A stretch of DNA of 43,531 nucleotides from an uncultured Clostridia bacterium (GCA_910587195.1 CAJUKL010000015.1:1-43531), one strand, 5' to 3'; shown: positions 34,542 through 43,156, counted from the stretch's first letter. A program made the numbers and translations. The notes: a model not told the origin generated them from the sequence alone.

Positions 34542-34834
34542 AAGAGTGTAAAACCCTCCTTCCTCTTTTAAAAACTTGCCTTATTAGAAAACTCTAATAA
34601 CTTACTTTATCATGAAATAAACAATATTTCGTAAAAACAAAATATTATACTTGGTACATAATTATAACACATTTTACATTATATTTTTATAAAACATTTA
34701 GAAATAAAACTTTATTTTTTAACCACATTACAATTATGCTTATTATATCATAGTTAAAAGACTGGATTCAATGAATATTATCATTTCTTTTACTTTTTAT
34801 ATTTATTCTATCATAGTATAAAATAGTTTTGCAT
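34542..34834. other. gene-free AT-rich stretch upstream of the GGDEF gene
   Basis: About 290 bases of very AT-rich sequence. On the - strand TATAAT occurs near 34645 and 34670, so the GGDEF promoter(s) must lie here, but no convincing -35 partner is visible. I see no other feature. Confidence 0.4.
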
Positions 34835-34876
34835 AAAAAAAGAACCTCTTTTATAAATACTAAAAAGGTTCTTTTT
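34835..34876 (-). terminator. terminator of the trpB-like gene
   Basis: AAAAAGAACC (to 34846) pairs with GGTTCTTTTT (34867-34876), a ten-base stem extended by A/T-rich bases, with U7 on the - strand side. It starts about 38 bases after the stop codon. Confidence 0.85.
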
Positions 34877-34913
34877 ATGATAACAGGTTTATTGCTAAAA
34901 ATAATATGCTATC

Positions 34914-36296
34914 TTATTCTTGGATTCCCGGAATTTTTGGTAATGTAGCAAAGCCTTTTTCTAATTCTTCATCAGTTGGTGCATAGTCTTGCATATTTCC
35001 AGCTTTATAATTCATGTATGCGGCTAAATCATAAGCACCATTTCCTGTTAAACCAAACAATATTGTTTTTGCTTCTCCTGCTTCTTTACATCTTTTTGCT
35101 TCGTCAATCGCCGCAGCAATCGCATGTGCGGACTCTGGAGCAGGTAAAATGGATTCTGTTTTTGCAAATAAAGTAGCAGCATCAAAAATATGATTTTGAA
35201 ATAATGCTCTTGCTTCATCCAGATAACCATCATGATATAATTTTGATACGATTGGTGACATACCATGATAACGTAATCCACCAGCATGAATGGAGGAAGG
35301 AATAAAGCCGCTACCCAGAGTATACATTTTTGCAAGAGGTGTTACATGACCTGTGTCACAAAAATCATAGGCATATTTTCCACGAGAAAGAGAAGGACAA
35401 GCAGCAGGTTCTACTGCAATAAAATAGGGATTTGCTTTTCCTGTTAATTTATCTCCCATAAAGTCAGAAATTAAACCGCCTAAATTAGAACCACCACCAG
35501 CACAGCCAATAATAATATCAGGGTATTCATCTACTTTTTCTAATTGTAGTTTTGATTCTGTACCGATAATGGATTGATGTAATAATACTTGATTTAATAC
35601 AGAACCAAGTGCATATCTTGTGTTTGGTGTGGAAGTTGCTTTTTCAACAGCTTCACTAATAGCAGTACCAAGGGAGCCTGTGCAGCCAGGGTCTTTTGCT
35701 AAAATTGCTCTACCGGCATTTGTGGTATTGCTTGGACTGGGAATTACATTAGCACCATAGGTTTCTATGACTGCTTTTCGATATGGTTTTTGTTCTGCAC
35801 TGATTTTTACCATATAAACATCAAGCAGAATATTATAAAAAGAACAAGCCATAGCAAGTGCAGTTCCCCATTGTCCTGCACCTGTTTCTGTGGTAATGTG
35901 TGTAATGCCTTGCTCTTTGTTGTAATAAGCCTGTGCAATAGCAGAATTTAATTTATGACTGCCAGAAGTATTGCTTCCCTCATATTTATAATAAATTTTT
36001 GCTGGAGTATCTAATGCTTTTTCTAAATTATAAGCTCTGTGCAAAGGAGAAGGTCGATACATTTTATAATATGCTTGCACTTCTTCCGGAATATCAATGT
36101 AACGTTGTGTTGAAAATTCTTGTTTGCAAAGTTCTTCTGCAAAAATAGGATAAAAATCTTCTTTTACAGCAGGTTTCATAGTTGCTGGATTGATAAAAGG
36201 GTCATGTTGTTCTGGCATATCTGCACGAACATTATACCATTGTTTTGGAAGCTCGTTTTCGGTTAATAAAATTCTGTTGGGAATGTTTTTTGACAT
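34914..36296 (-). CDS. TrpB2-type tryptophan synthase beta chain-like protein
   Basis: A 460-residue PLP enzyme with the length and N-terminal extension of TrpB2 (TrpB-related) rather than classical TrpB (about 400). The PLP lysine is K115 in NTSGSHKLNSA; GAGQWGTALA and GCAGGGSNLGG (phosphate-binding) follow; RPSPLHRAYNLE is a TrpB2 hallmark. TrpB2 enzymes condense indole with serine (or phosphoserine in some archaea) and work without TrpA. No other trp gene is present. A T-box leader with a UGG specifier directly upstream indicates control by uncharged tRNA-Trp. serC and serA, which supply serine, lie about 2 kb away. AGGAGAG sets the start. Confidence 0.92.
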   Translation of the reverse strand: MSKNIPNRILLTENELPKQWYNVRADMPEQHDPFINPATMKPAVKEDFYPIFAEELCKQEFSTQRYIDIPEEVQAYYKMYRPSPLHRAYNLEKALDTPAKIYYKYEGSNTSGSHKLNSAIAQAYYNKEQGITHITTETGAGQWGTALAMACSFYNILLDVYMVKISAEQKPYRKAVIETYGANVIPSPSNTTNAGRAILAKDPGCTGSLGTAISEAVEKATSTPNTRYALGSVLNQVLLHQSIIGTESKLQLEKVDEYPDIIIGCAGGGSNLGGLISDFMGDKLTGKANPYFIAVEPAACPSLSRGKYAYDFCDTGHVTPLAKMYTLGSGFIPSSIHAGGLRYHGMSPIVSKLYHDGYLDEARALFQNHIFDAATLFAKTESILPAPESAHAIAAAIDEAKRCKEAGEAKTILFGLTGNGAYDLAAYMNYKAGNMQDYAPTDEELEKGFATLPKIPGIQE

Positions 36297-36333
36297 AATA
36301 AATCTCTCCTATCTTTTTGTATATTAAAGTATT

Positions 36334-36592
36334 AAAAAAGCCCTCTGCATATTTATCAATATACAGAGGGCGTAACAAACAATTACGTGGTGCCACCTCA
36401 ATTGGTTATAAAAATAACCCACTCTTACCGTACAAATCATACAGCGTTCTCTATAACGGGAGAACCCGAGTTGCTTACTAAAAAAATTCAGCTCCTACTC
36501 ACAAGCCCATTCCAGCAATAAAATTGTGTTAGTTCGCATCAACCACTAACTTTCTGAAAGCAATTTTGATTGTGTACTTACTCTTGGTCAAC
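36334..36592 (-). promoter_or_regulatory. T-box riboswitch (tryptophan type)
   Basis: On the - strand, stem I begins near 36590 with AGAGTAAGTACACAATC, where the AGTA bulge is typical. The 3' side of the specifier loop reads GCTGGAATGGGC; the UGG at 36514-36512 followed by A is the best specifier and fits the downstream trpB-like gene. The antiterminator holds the conserved AGGTGGCACCACG (36398-36386). The terminator is GCCCTCTG/CAGAGGGC (36371-36364 and 36347-36340) followed by U6. Uncharged tRNA-Trp would stabilise the antiterminator and allow transcription. Neighbouring triplets GGA or GAA could be read as specifiers if the loop is shifted by one. Confidence 0.92.
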
Positions 36593-36617
36593 GTTTTTAT
36601 ATATGTTATTGTTATTT

Positions 36618-36645
36618 ATTTTAATCCTTTTTTTAAATTTGTCAA
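36618..36645 (-). promoter_or_regulatory. promoter for the T-box/trpB-like unit
   Basis: A consensus TTGACA (36645-36640 on the - strand) and TAAAAT (36623-36618) with a 16-base spacer lie about 25 bases before stem I. Confidence 0.75.
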
Positions 36646-36729
36646 TACTAAATTCAATTTTTTTTACAAAAATAGGAACATTTTGTAAAAAAAAACCGTC
36701 TAAGCAAATAAAAAAGGAGGAATTTGTAC

Positions 36730-37056
36730 ATGGGAAAATATATGACAGTGTTATTTTTAGCACTAAGTATTTATGCACCATCTTCTGAACTGCAAGAATT
36801 AAAGCAAGAAGAACCTGCTTTGATTCTTAAGGTGGAAGATGAATACTATTATAGTGATGGGAAAGAAAGCGAAATTTATGGACGGTGTGGTGTTATGGAT
36901 GGAAAAATTATTTCTACTGTAAAACAAACAGAATTTCCAAAAGAAAATAACCAGTCTAATTTTGGTACAGGGTATGGCTATCAATATATCAATGATACCA
37001 TAGAAGTAAATATAGATGGAAAATGGATTGTATTTACAAAAGATACAACAATTTAA
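36730..37056 (+). CDS. hypothetical small secreted protein
   Basis: A 108-residue protein beginning MGKYMTVLFLALSIYAPSS, probably a short signal peptide. The mature part is acidic and strand-rich (LILKVEDEYYYSDGKESEIYG and later IEVNIDGKWIVFTKDTTI). I do not recognise a family. The ATG at 36730 is nine bases after AGGAGG; the TTG at 36724 in the same frame is too close to it. A good terminator is not visible; the amidase gene follows after 84 bases and the two may be transcribed together. Confidence 0.6.
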   Translation: MGKYMTVLFLALSIYAPSSELQELKQEEPALILKVEDEYYYSDGKESEIYGRCGVMDGKIISTVKQTEFPKENNQSNFGTGYGYQYINDTIEVNIDGKWIVFTKDTTI

Positions 37057-37140
37057 GAAATATTTAATAAAATGAAAGAGAACAATTCTTTTTCTTTTTC
37101 CTGTTTTGTAGTATGATAAAAAAGCAGGAGGCGTGTGTAT

Positions 37141-37944
37141 GTGGAAGTAGAAAGTAGAGCAGAAATCAGAAGAAAAAGAAGAATGAAAAGAAAGAGAAGA
37201 AAAAAAATTATTAAAACTCTTTTGTTATTGTTGTTTGTGCTTGCCATTTTAGGAACCCTTTTTATTCTATTTTATAAAAAAGAAGAACAAAAACAATATA
37301 GTATAGGTATTGATGCAGGACATGGTGGAGAGGATACTGGCGCAATCGGATACATACAGGAATCAGAATTGACAGAAAAAACAGCAGATTTACTGGAAGA
37401 ACTTTTGGAAAAAGATGGTCGGTTTAAAATAATACGTTCTCGTAAAAATGGAGAAAATGTCAATATTGTAGATAGAAGGGAACTATTTTTAAAAAAAGAA
37501 GTTAATTTAATTCTTTCGATACATGGAAATTCCGACCCTACAGGAACAGCGAGAGGTTTTGAATGTTATCCTTCTCCACCGGGAAGGGAAAACCATAGCA
37601 TTAGCTATTATTTTGCTGTGTGTATTGCAGAGGAAATGCAAAAAGCAGGGAATCATTTAAGAGGAGAAAATGGTATCCGATATGCATATTATGTAACAGA
37701 TGAAAATGGAAAAACACAAAAGGCAATAAAAGAAATTTCAGATACAACAGTATATGCACAGCCTTCTTTTGGCATTGTGGAAAAGGTAACTTGTCCGGCT
37801 GTATTGGTAGAACAATGTTTTGTTACAAATCAAGAAGATGTAACTGCATTTGGTAGTGAACAAGGTTGTGCTATTTCGGCAGAAGCGTATTATAAAGCTA
37901 TTTGTAAGTACTTTGGAATTGAAACAAAAACAACAGAATCTTAA
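37141..37944 (+). CDS. N-acetylmuramoyl-L-alanine amidase (Amidase_3), membrane-anchored
   Basis: A 267-residue cell-wall hydrolase that cuts the amide bond between muramic acid and the stem peptide. A very basic cytoplasmic start (RRKRRMKRKRRKK) precedes one membrane anchor at about residues 25-45. The catalytic domain has H61 (IDAGHGG), E74 (IQESELT), H128 (SIHGN) and the late glutamate in AVLVEQCFVTN, the zinc and catalytic set of Amidase_3. There is no separate wall-binding repeat. The open frame begins at GTG 37135, but the GTG at 37141, nine bases after AGGAGG, is the better start. Confidence 0.9.
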   Translation: MEVESRAEIRRKRRMKRKRRKKIIKTLLLLLFVLAILGTLFILFYKKEEQKQYSIGIDAGHGGEDTGAIGYIQESELTEKTADLLEELLEKDGRFKIIRSRKNGENVNIVDRRELFLKKEVNLILSIHGNSDPTGTARGFECYPSPPGRENHSISYYFAVCIAEEMQKAGNHLRGENGIRYAYYVTDENGKTQKAIKEISDTTVYAQPSFGIVEKVTCPAVLVEQCFVTNQEDVTAFGSEQGCAISAEAYYKAICKYFGIETKTTES

Positions 37945-38065
37945 AATGTCTTTGCATGAAGGACAAATGTATTGTGAAAAATAACAATAAAATAAATATA
38001 TTTTAAAAAAAACACTGCAAAATCACGAAAAATGTGGCTGTCTTTTATAAAAAACAGTAGAATGG

Positions 38066-38093
38066 TTGACGTGTTCATTTCATATGCTATAAT
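38066..38093 (+). promoter_or_regulatory. sigma-A promoter for serC-serA
   Basis: TTGACG (38066-38071) and a perfect TATAAT (38088-38093) with a 16-base spacer, 44 bases before the serC start codon. No T-box or other leader structure fits in the short leader. Confidence 0.75.
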
Positions 38094-38136
38094 TTCATAT
38101 TAAAGAATTGGCTTTAGAAAAGAGGGATATGACAAC

Positions 38137-39219
38137 ATGAAAAGAGTTTATAATTTTTCAGCAGGACCTTCTATGCTTCCTTTAGAGGTATTAGAAAAAG
38201 CACAAAAAGAGTTTGTTTGTTATGGAGATAGCGGAATGTCTGTGATGGAGATGAGCCATCGCTCAAAAGATTTTGAACAAATATTATATCATGCAGAAAA
38301 TACTTTAAGAGAATTAATGAAAATACCAGAAAATTATAAAGTGTTATTTTTGCAGGGAGGCGGCTCCACACAATTTGCCATGATTCCAATGAATCTGATG
38401 AACAAAAATCATAAAGCGGATTATGTTAAAACAGGACAATGGGCTTCCAAAGCAGCACAAGAGGCTCAAAAATATGGTAAAGTGAATATTGTGGCTTCCT
38501 CAGAAGATACTACCTTTAATCGGATACCAGAATTAGATAGCAGTAAATTTGATGCAGATGCAGATTATTTTTACATCACTTTAAATAATACAATTTATGG
38601 CACAAGATACACAACCTTGCCGGAAACAGGAAAGGTACCTTTAGTGGGAGATATGTCCTCCAGTATTTTGTCAGAAGAAATTGATATTACAAAATTTGGT
38701 TTGCTTTATGCAGGTGCACAGAAAAATTTAGGTCCAGCAGGTGTTACCGTTGTCATTATCAGAGAAGATTTATTAGGAAATGCAATGGAATTTACACCAA
38801 CAATGTTACGTTATGATATTCATGCAAAAAATAATTCCTTATATAATACACCTCCTACTTATGGCATTTATTTTGCAGGGCTTGTATTTGATTGGGTAAA
38901 ACAACAAGGTGGTGTAAAAGCATTACAAAAAATCAATGAACAAAAAGCAGCTATATTATATGACTTTTTAGATGCTTCTCATTTATTCCAAGGCACTGTT
39001 GTAAAAAAAGACCGTTCTTTGATGAATATTCCTTTTGTGTTGCCAACAGAAGAATTAAATAAAAAGTTTATTGCTGAAGCAGAAGCAAAAGGTTTTGTCA
39101 ATCTAAAAGGACATAGAACAGTGGGTGGTATGAGAGCAAGTATTTATAATGCTATGCCAATGGAAGGTGTAAAAGCTCTTGTGGCATTGATGGAACAATT
39201 TGAAAAGGAAAACAAATAA
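38137..39219 (+). CDS. serC: phosphoserine aminotransferase
   Basis: A 360-residue PLP class V aminotransferase that converts 3-phosphohydroxypyruvate plus glutamate to 3-phosphoserine. RVYNFSAGPSMLP at 3-15 is the family N terminus, GGGSTQFAMIPMNL near 75-88 is a substrate loop, and AGAQKNLGPAGV near 190-201 holds the PLP lysine K195. Length is usual. It heads serC-serA-DUF1015, with 12 bases to serA. A phosphoserine phosphatase (serB) is not in the window. Confidence 0.96.
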   Translation: MKRVYNFSAGPSMLPLEVLEKAQKEFVCYGDSGMSVMEMSHRSKDFEQILYHAENTLRELMKIPENYKVLFLQGGGSTQFAMIPMNLMNKNHKADYVKTGQWASKAAQEAQKYGKVNIVASSEDTTFNRIPELDSSKFDADADYFYITLNNTIYGTRYTTLPETGKVPLVGDMSSSILSEEIDITKFGLLYAGAQKNLGPAGVTVVIIREDLLGNAMEFTPTMLRYDIHAKNNSLYNTPPTYGIYFAGLVFDWVKQQGGVKALQKINEQKAAILYDFLDASHLFQGTVVKKDRSLMNIPFVLPTEELNKKFIAEAEAKGFVNLKGHRTVGGMRASIYNAMPMEGVKALVALMEQFEKENK

Positions 39220-39231
39220 GGAGAAACAAAA

Positions 39232-40404
39232 ATGTATAATATTAGAACATTAAATCAAATTTCTCATATTGGATTAAAAAAATTGTCCACAGCAGAATTT
39301 AATATTTCTGATACGGAAGAAAATCCAGATGGTATTATTGTGAGAAGTTTTGATATGCATCATACGGATTTTTTAAAGGATAATTTGTTAGCAGTTGCAA
39401 GAGCAGGTGCTGGTACAAATAATATTCCGATTGATAAATGCACAGAAAAAGGAATTCCTGTATTTTATACACCAGGTGCAAATGCAAATGCAGTAAAAGA
39501 ATTAGTTTTAACTGGTCTTTTGATTTCTTCTCGAAAGGTATTGGAAGGTGCAAGTTGGACACAAACATTAATAAATAGTGACAATGTGGAAAAAGATGCG
39601 GAAGTTGGAAAAAAACAATTTATTGGCCCGGAAATTTCCGGAAAAAAATTAGGTGTTATTGGTTTAGGTGCTATCGGTGTACTTGTAGCAAATGCAGCTT
39701 TGGATTTGGGAATGGAAGTCATTGGATATGACCCCTTTTTATCAATAGAATCTGCTTGGCATCTATCTTCTACAGTAAAACATGCTTCTACCTTGGAGGA
39801 AGTTGTTAGCCAAAGTGATTATATTACTTTGCATATTCCTTTAAACGAAAAAACAAAACATACATTTAACAAAGATTTATTTGCAGCAACAAAAAGAGGT
39901 GCTCGCCTTATGAACTTTGCAAGAGGTGAATTGGTAGATACGGCTGCTTTAAAATGTGCCATTAAAGAGGGAATTATATCAAAATATATTGTGGATTTCC
40001 CAAGTAAAGATGTATTAGGAATTGACAATGTAGTTGTAACACCTCATTTGGGCGCTTCTACACCAGAGTCAGAGGAAAATTGTGCAATGATGGCAGCAGT
40101 AGCGATTCGAGAATATTTAAAATATGGCAATATTAAATATTCTGTTAATTTCCCAAACTGTTATATTGATTACTCGGGAAAACCAAGAATTACAATTTCT
40201 CATAAAAATATTGTGAATATGATTGGACAACTTGGCGCTGTTTTTACAAAATATAGTATTAATATTGATAATATGATTAATAAAAGTAAAGGAAATTTGG
40301 CTTATAATATTATTGTATGTGACAGCTTAAACGGAAAAGAAAAAGAACTTGTGGAAGATTTATATAAAATTGGCAGTGTCATAAAAGTAAGAGTATTATA
40401 TTAA
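39232..40404 (+). CDS. serA: D-3-phosphoglycerate dehydrogenase
   Basis: A 390-residue NAD-dependent dehydrogenase that begins serine biosynthesis by oxidising 3-phosphoglycerate. The nucleotide-binding block GLGAIGVLVANAALDLGMEVIGYDP near 144-168 (GLGAIGVLVAN), the catalytic Arg in NFARGELVDT and His in VVTPHLGAS are all present. The C terminus after about residue 320 resembles one ACT-type domain, the usual site of serine feedback inhibition, shorter than the full regulatory region of long SerA forms. It is 12 bases from serC and 13 from the DUF1015 gene. Confidence 0.93.
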   Translation: MYNIRTLNQISHIGLKKLSTAEFNISDTEENPDGIIVRSFDMHHTDFLKDNLLAVARAGAGTNNIPIDKCTEKGIPVFYTPGANANAVKELVLTGLLISSRKVLEGASWTQTLINSDNVEKDAEVGKKQFIGPEISGKKLGVIGLGAIGVLVANAALDLGMEVIGYDPFLSIESAWHLSSTVKHASTLEEVVSQSDYITLHIPLNEKTKHTFNKDLFAATKRGARLMNFARGELVDTAALKCAIKEGIISKYIVDFPSKDVLGIDNVVVTPHLGASTPESEENCAMMAAVAIREYLKYGNIKYSVNFPNCYIDYSGKPRITISHKNIVNMIGQLGAVFTKYSINIDNMINKSKGNLAYNIIVCDSLNGKEKELVEDLYKIGSVIKVRVLY

Positions 40405-40417
40405 AGGGGAGATTTTT

Positions 40418-41665
40418 TTGGCAATCATAAAACCTTTTCGAGCAATTCGTCCTATTGCGGAAAAAGCAGAAAAAGTGGCAGCTTTACCCTATGATGTAAT
40501 GAGCAGTGAAGAAGCACGAGAAATGGTAAAAGGAAATCCATATTCTTTTCTTCATGTGGATAAAGCCGAAATTGATTTAGACCGTTCGATTGATTTATAT
40601 GATACAAAGGTTTATCAAAAAGCAAAACAAAATATGGAGCAAATGGTACAAAATGGTATTATGATACAAGACAAACAACCCTTGTTTTATATTTATTGTT
40701 TAACAATGAACGGAAAAAGTCAAATAGGATTGGTTGCCTGTACTTCTATTGATGAATATTTAAACAACACCATAAAAAAACATGAGTTGACAAGAGCAGA
40801 TAAAGAAGCAGATAGAATTCGTCATGTGGATACTTTAAATGCAAATACAGGCCCTATCTTTTTGGCGTATCATAAAAATGATGAAGTAAAAGCAATTTTG
40901 CAATCTGTTATGAAAAAAGAACAAGCAGTTTATGATTTTATTTCTGAAGATGGAATAGCACATAAAATATGGCTGATTACAGAACAAAAGGATATTACAA
41001 AATTAATAGAAATATTCCAAAAAATACCAAGCCTTTATATTGCAGATGGTCACCATAGAAATGCCTCTGCTGTAAAAGTTGGCTATAAAAGAAGGGAACA
41101 AAAACCAGATTATACAGGAAAAGAGGAGTTTAATTATTATCTTTCTGTTTTGTTTTCAGATGATGAATTATATATTATGGACTACAATAGGGTTGTAAAA
41201 GATTTAAACGGCTTAACACAAAAAGAATTTTTGCAAAAGATAAGGGAAAAATTTGATATAGTACCTTATGAGCAAAAAGGCTGTTGTCGACCACAACAGC
41301 GTCACCAATTTGGTATGTACTTAGACAAGTGGTATTTACTTACGGCAAAAAAGGAGATAATACCAAAAGACATTGTTTCTTCTTTAGATGTTTCTATTTT
41401 GCAAAAAGAAATATTAGAACCGATTCTTTCCATAGGCGACCCTAGAACAGACAAAAGAATTGATTTTGTTGGTGGTATCAGAGGGTTAGAAGCATTACAG
41501 CAAAAAGTGGATAATGGTGAAATGAAAGTTGCCTTTTCCATGTATCCTACTTCTATGGAGGAATTAATGTCTGTAGCAGATGCTAATAAAATTATGCCAC
41601 CAAAATCTACTTGGTTTGAACCCAAATTAAGAAGTGGTTTATTTATCCATGATTTAGAAAATTAA
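40418..41665 (+). CDS. DUF1015 family protein
   Basis: A 415-residue cytoplasmic protein of the DUF1015 family. FRAIRPIAEKAEKVAALPYDVMSSEEA near 6-32 (AALPYDVMSSEEA), FLHVDKAEIDL and IADGHHRNASA near 205-215 are its recognised blocks. No activity is established; in many Clostridia it sits with serC and serA, as here, which suggests a role in serine metabolism. The start is a TTG (40418) with AAGGGGA upstream at a normal distance, giving MAIIKPFRAI, the family's usual N terminus. Confidence 0.9.
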   Translation: MAIIKPFRAIRPIAEKAEKVAALPYDVMSSEEAREMVKGNPYSFLHVDKAEIDLDRSIDLYDTKVYQKAKQNMEQMVQNGIMIQDKQPLFYIYCLTMNGKSQIGLVACTSIDEYLNNTIKKHELTRADKEADRIRHVDTLNANTGPIFLAYHKNDEVKAILQSVMKKEQAVYDFISEDGIAHKIWLITEQKDITKLIEIFQKIPSLYIADGHHRNASAVKVGYKRREQKPDYTGKEEFNYYLSVLFSDDELYIMDYNRVVKDLNGLTQKEFLQKIREKFDIVPYEQKGCCRPQQRHQFGMYLDKWYLLTAKKEIIPKDIVSSLDVSILQKEILEPILSIGDPRTDKRIDFVGGIRGLEALQQKVDNGEMKVAFSMYPTSMEELMSVADANKIMPPKSTWFEPKLRSGLFIHDLEN

Positions 41666-41790
41666 TTTTTTCTATAATTATCCAGTATAAAATGCCGTTT
41701 CTTTGCCATACTAATATTACAGTAATCAATATTTTGTCGTTTTATAAAGAGAAGTGCGACAAATAAATACTGTAAAAGGAGTGGTATCCA

Positions 41791-41985
41791 ATGAAAGGCT
41801 TTACAATGGGTATTGTAACAGGTGGGTTGATGGCAGCGTTTGGAATTGGTTGTTTGCTCCAAGACCAAAAAAATTATCAATCTATTCGACAAAAAGGAAG
41901 TAAAATGTTGCAAAAAAGCAAACATATGGCAAAAAAAGCAGAAGATATGGTAGAAGATGCAGTGGATGATTTTTTAGAAATGTAA
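41791..41985 (+). CDS. small hypothetical protein with N-terminal membrane segment
   Basis: A 64-residue protein. Residues 4-23 (FTMGIVTGGLMAAFGIGCLL) are glycine-rich and hydrophobic, as in YtxH-type proteins, followed by a Lys/Gln-rich amphipathic helix and an acidic end. It resembles the short membrane-anchored YtxH-like family in layout only. AAAGGAGTGG precedes the ATG and a terminator follows, so it is a real single-gene unit. Confidence 0.65.
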   Translation: MKGFTMGIVTGGLMAAFGIGCLLQDQKNYQSIRQKGSKMLQKSKHMAKKAEDMVEDAVDDFLEM

Positions 41986-42028
41986 AAAAAACGAGGCTTA
42001 CATATTTGTTAAGCCTTGTTTTTTTAGT
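41986..42028 (+). terminator. terminator after the 41791 gene
   Basis: AAACGAGGCTTA (41989-42000) pairs with TAAGCCTTGTTT (42010-42021), with an A-run before and T7 after; one G-T pair and a nine-base loop. Confidence 0.85.
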
Positions 42029-42083
42029 TTTCCCATGGTTTGTTGTTATGATTTATATAAAGTTTTTGTTCTTTTTATATTAG

Positions 42084-42131
42084 ACAAACGGAACAGAACA
42101 AATTTTTTAGCCGATGATGCTCCGTTGTCGT
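42084..42131 (-). repeat. dispersed intergenic repeat, copy 4 (second module)
   Basis: This 48-base stretch matches 43484-43531 at 34 of 48 positions without gaps by direct comparison; both hold ACGGAACAGA at the start and GCTC(C/T)GTTGTCGT at the end. In the 43.4 kb copy this module adjoins the hairpin module shared with copies 1 and 2. The following stretch 42132-42215 includes an eight-base hairpin GCTTTCTT/AAGAAAGC (about 42186-42203) that may be part of it. Confidence 0.6.
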
Positions 42132-42215
42132 TCAGCCACAACAACCATTCCACTTCAAAGCACAGTCGTCAAAGTTCTTTGCTAAGCTTTCTTTCAAGAA
42201 AGCGTAAAAAAAGAC

Positions 42216-42244
42216 TTGCATTTTTTGCTTGATTATGGTATCAT
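42216..42244 (+). promoter_or_regulatory. promoter for rpsF-ssb-rpsR
   Basis: TTGCAT (42216-42221) and TATCAT (42239-42244) preceded by TGG, with the ideal 17-base spacer. It is 73 bases upstream of the rpsF start. Confidence 0.7.
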
Positions 42245-42269
42245 ACCTAATTGTAAACTAAAAATCCTT

Positions 42270-42293
42270 GCTCTTTCTATAATGGGAAAGGGC
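42270..42293 (+). promoter_or_regulatory. leader hairpin before rpsF
   Basis: GCTCTTTC (42270-42277) and GAAAGGGC (42286-42293) form an eight-base stem with one T-G pair and loop TATAATGG, 25 bases before rpsF. rpsF operons are often controlled by S6:S18 binding to such a leader; the characteristic bulged CCG of that motif is not evident here, so binding is a guess. Confidence 0.4.
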
Positions 42294-42317
42294 CATTGTC
42301 CAAAAGGAGGTGTAATC

Positions 42318-42629
42318 ATGAATAAATACGAATTAGCATTAGTCTTGAGTCCAGCTCTTGATGAAGAAGCTAGAAATGCTGAAGTTGAAAAAGTACAGGC
42401 TTTGCTCGAAAGATTCGACGGAAAAATTGAAAAAGTTGATGAATGGGGTAAAAGAAAACTTGCTTATGAAATTAAACATGCAAATCAGGGTAAGGGCGTA
42501 AAAGTAAATGAAGGTTTCTTCAGCTTTACTACCTTTGAAGCACCTGCAACTGCTCCTGCTGAAATTGAAAGCCGTATCCGTATTATGGAAAATGTTCTTC
42601 GTTATTTAATTGTTCGCAAAGATGCATAA
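42318..42629 (+). CDS. rpsF: 30S ribosomal protein S6
   Basis: A 103-residue ribosomal protein of the 30S platform that pairs with S18. YELALVLSPALDEEARNAEVEKV at the start (YELALVLSPALDEE), WGKRKLAYEI near 49-58 and IMENVLRYLIVRKD at the end are the family pattern. The frame is open for a further 100 bases upstream, but AAGGAGGTG sets the ATG at 42318, which gives the normal length. First gene of rpsF-ssb-rpsR, conserved across bacteria. Confidence 0.97.
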   Translation: MNKYELALVLSPALDEEARNAEVEKVQALLERFDGKIEKVDEWGKRKLAYEIKHANQGKGVKVNEGFFSFTTFEAPATAPAEIESRIRIMENVLRYLIVRKDA

Positions 42630-42670
42630 TTTTTTAATTGTAAAAATTGTTGAAACAATGGAGGCATTTT

Positions 42671-43138
42671 ATGAACAAAGTAATTTTAATGGGAAGACTG
42701 ACAAGAGATCCAGAAGTTCGCTATTCTCAGGCAGCGGAACCTCTGGCTGTCGCAAGATATACATTAGCAGTTGACAGAAGATTTAAACGCCAGGGAGAAC
42801 AAGAAGCAGATTTTATTACTTGTGTTTCCTTTGGAAAAGCAGGCGAATTTGCAGGAAAATATTTTAAAAAAGGTCAAATGGTCAGTATTGTCGGCAGACT
42901 TCAAGTGCGCTCTTGGGAAGACCAAAATGGGCAAAAACGTTGGAGTACAGATGTTATAGTTGATGAACAGTATTTTGCAGAAAGTAAGACATCTTTTGAA
43001 AGCAGAAATATGAATTATTCTGCTCCTGCTCCCGCAGCAGCAGAACCTTCTATGCCACCATCATCCACAACTCCCGGCCCTGCGGATGGTTTCTATCCGA
43101 TTGATGAAAGTATTGAAGATGACGATTTGCCCTTCTAA
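42671..43138 (+). CDS. ssb: single-stranded DNA-binding protein
   Basis: A 155-residue SSB. The OB-fold domain runs from MNKVILMGRLTRDPEVRYS to about residue 105, with FITCVSFGKAGEFA as a typical block; a Pro/Ala/Ser-rich linker follows, and the acidic tip DDDLPF binds partner proteins of replication and repair. TGGAGG is eight bases before the ATG at 42671. It sits between rpsF and rpsR, the standard order, and is 19 bases from rpsR. Confidence 0.97.
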   Translation: MNKVILMGRLTRDPEVRYSQAAEPLAVARYTLAVDRRFKRQGEQEADFITCVSFGKAGEFAGKYFKKGQMVSIVGRLQVRSWEDQNGQKRWSTDVIVDEQYFAESKTSFESRNMNYSAPAPAAAEPSMPPSSTTPGPADGFYPIDESIEDDDLPF

Positions 43139-43156
43139 TATAAAAGGAGGATATGT

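Noticed and set aside
36330..36600. Amino-acid-coding short frame or leader peptide at the trp leader
   Set aside because: The region is explained by a T-box (conserved AGGTGGCACCACG and terminator), so no attenuator peptide is needed.
37945..38065. A riboswitch or T-box upstream of serC
   Set aside because: The promoter at 38066-38093 leaves a leader of only about 40 bases, and no conserved T-box sequence is present.
41662..41925. 87-codon - strand frame
   Set aside because: It is opposite the small protein gene at 41791-41985, lacks a ribosome binding site and has a composition typical of shadow frames.
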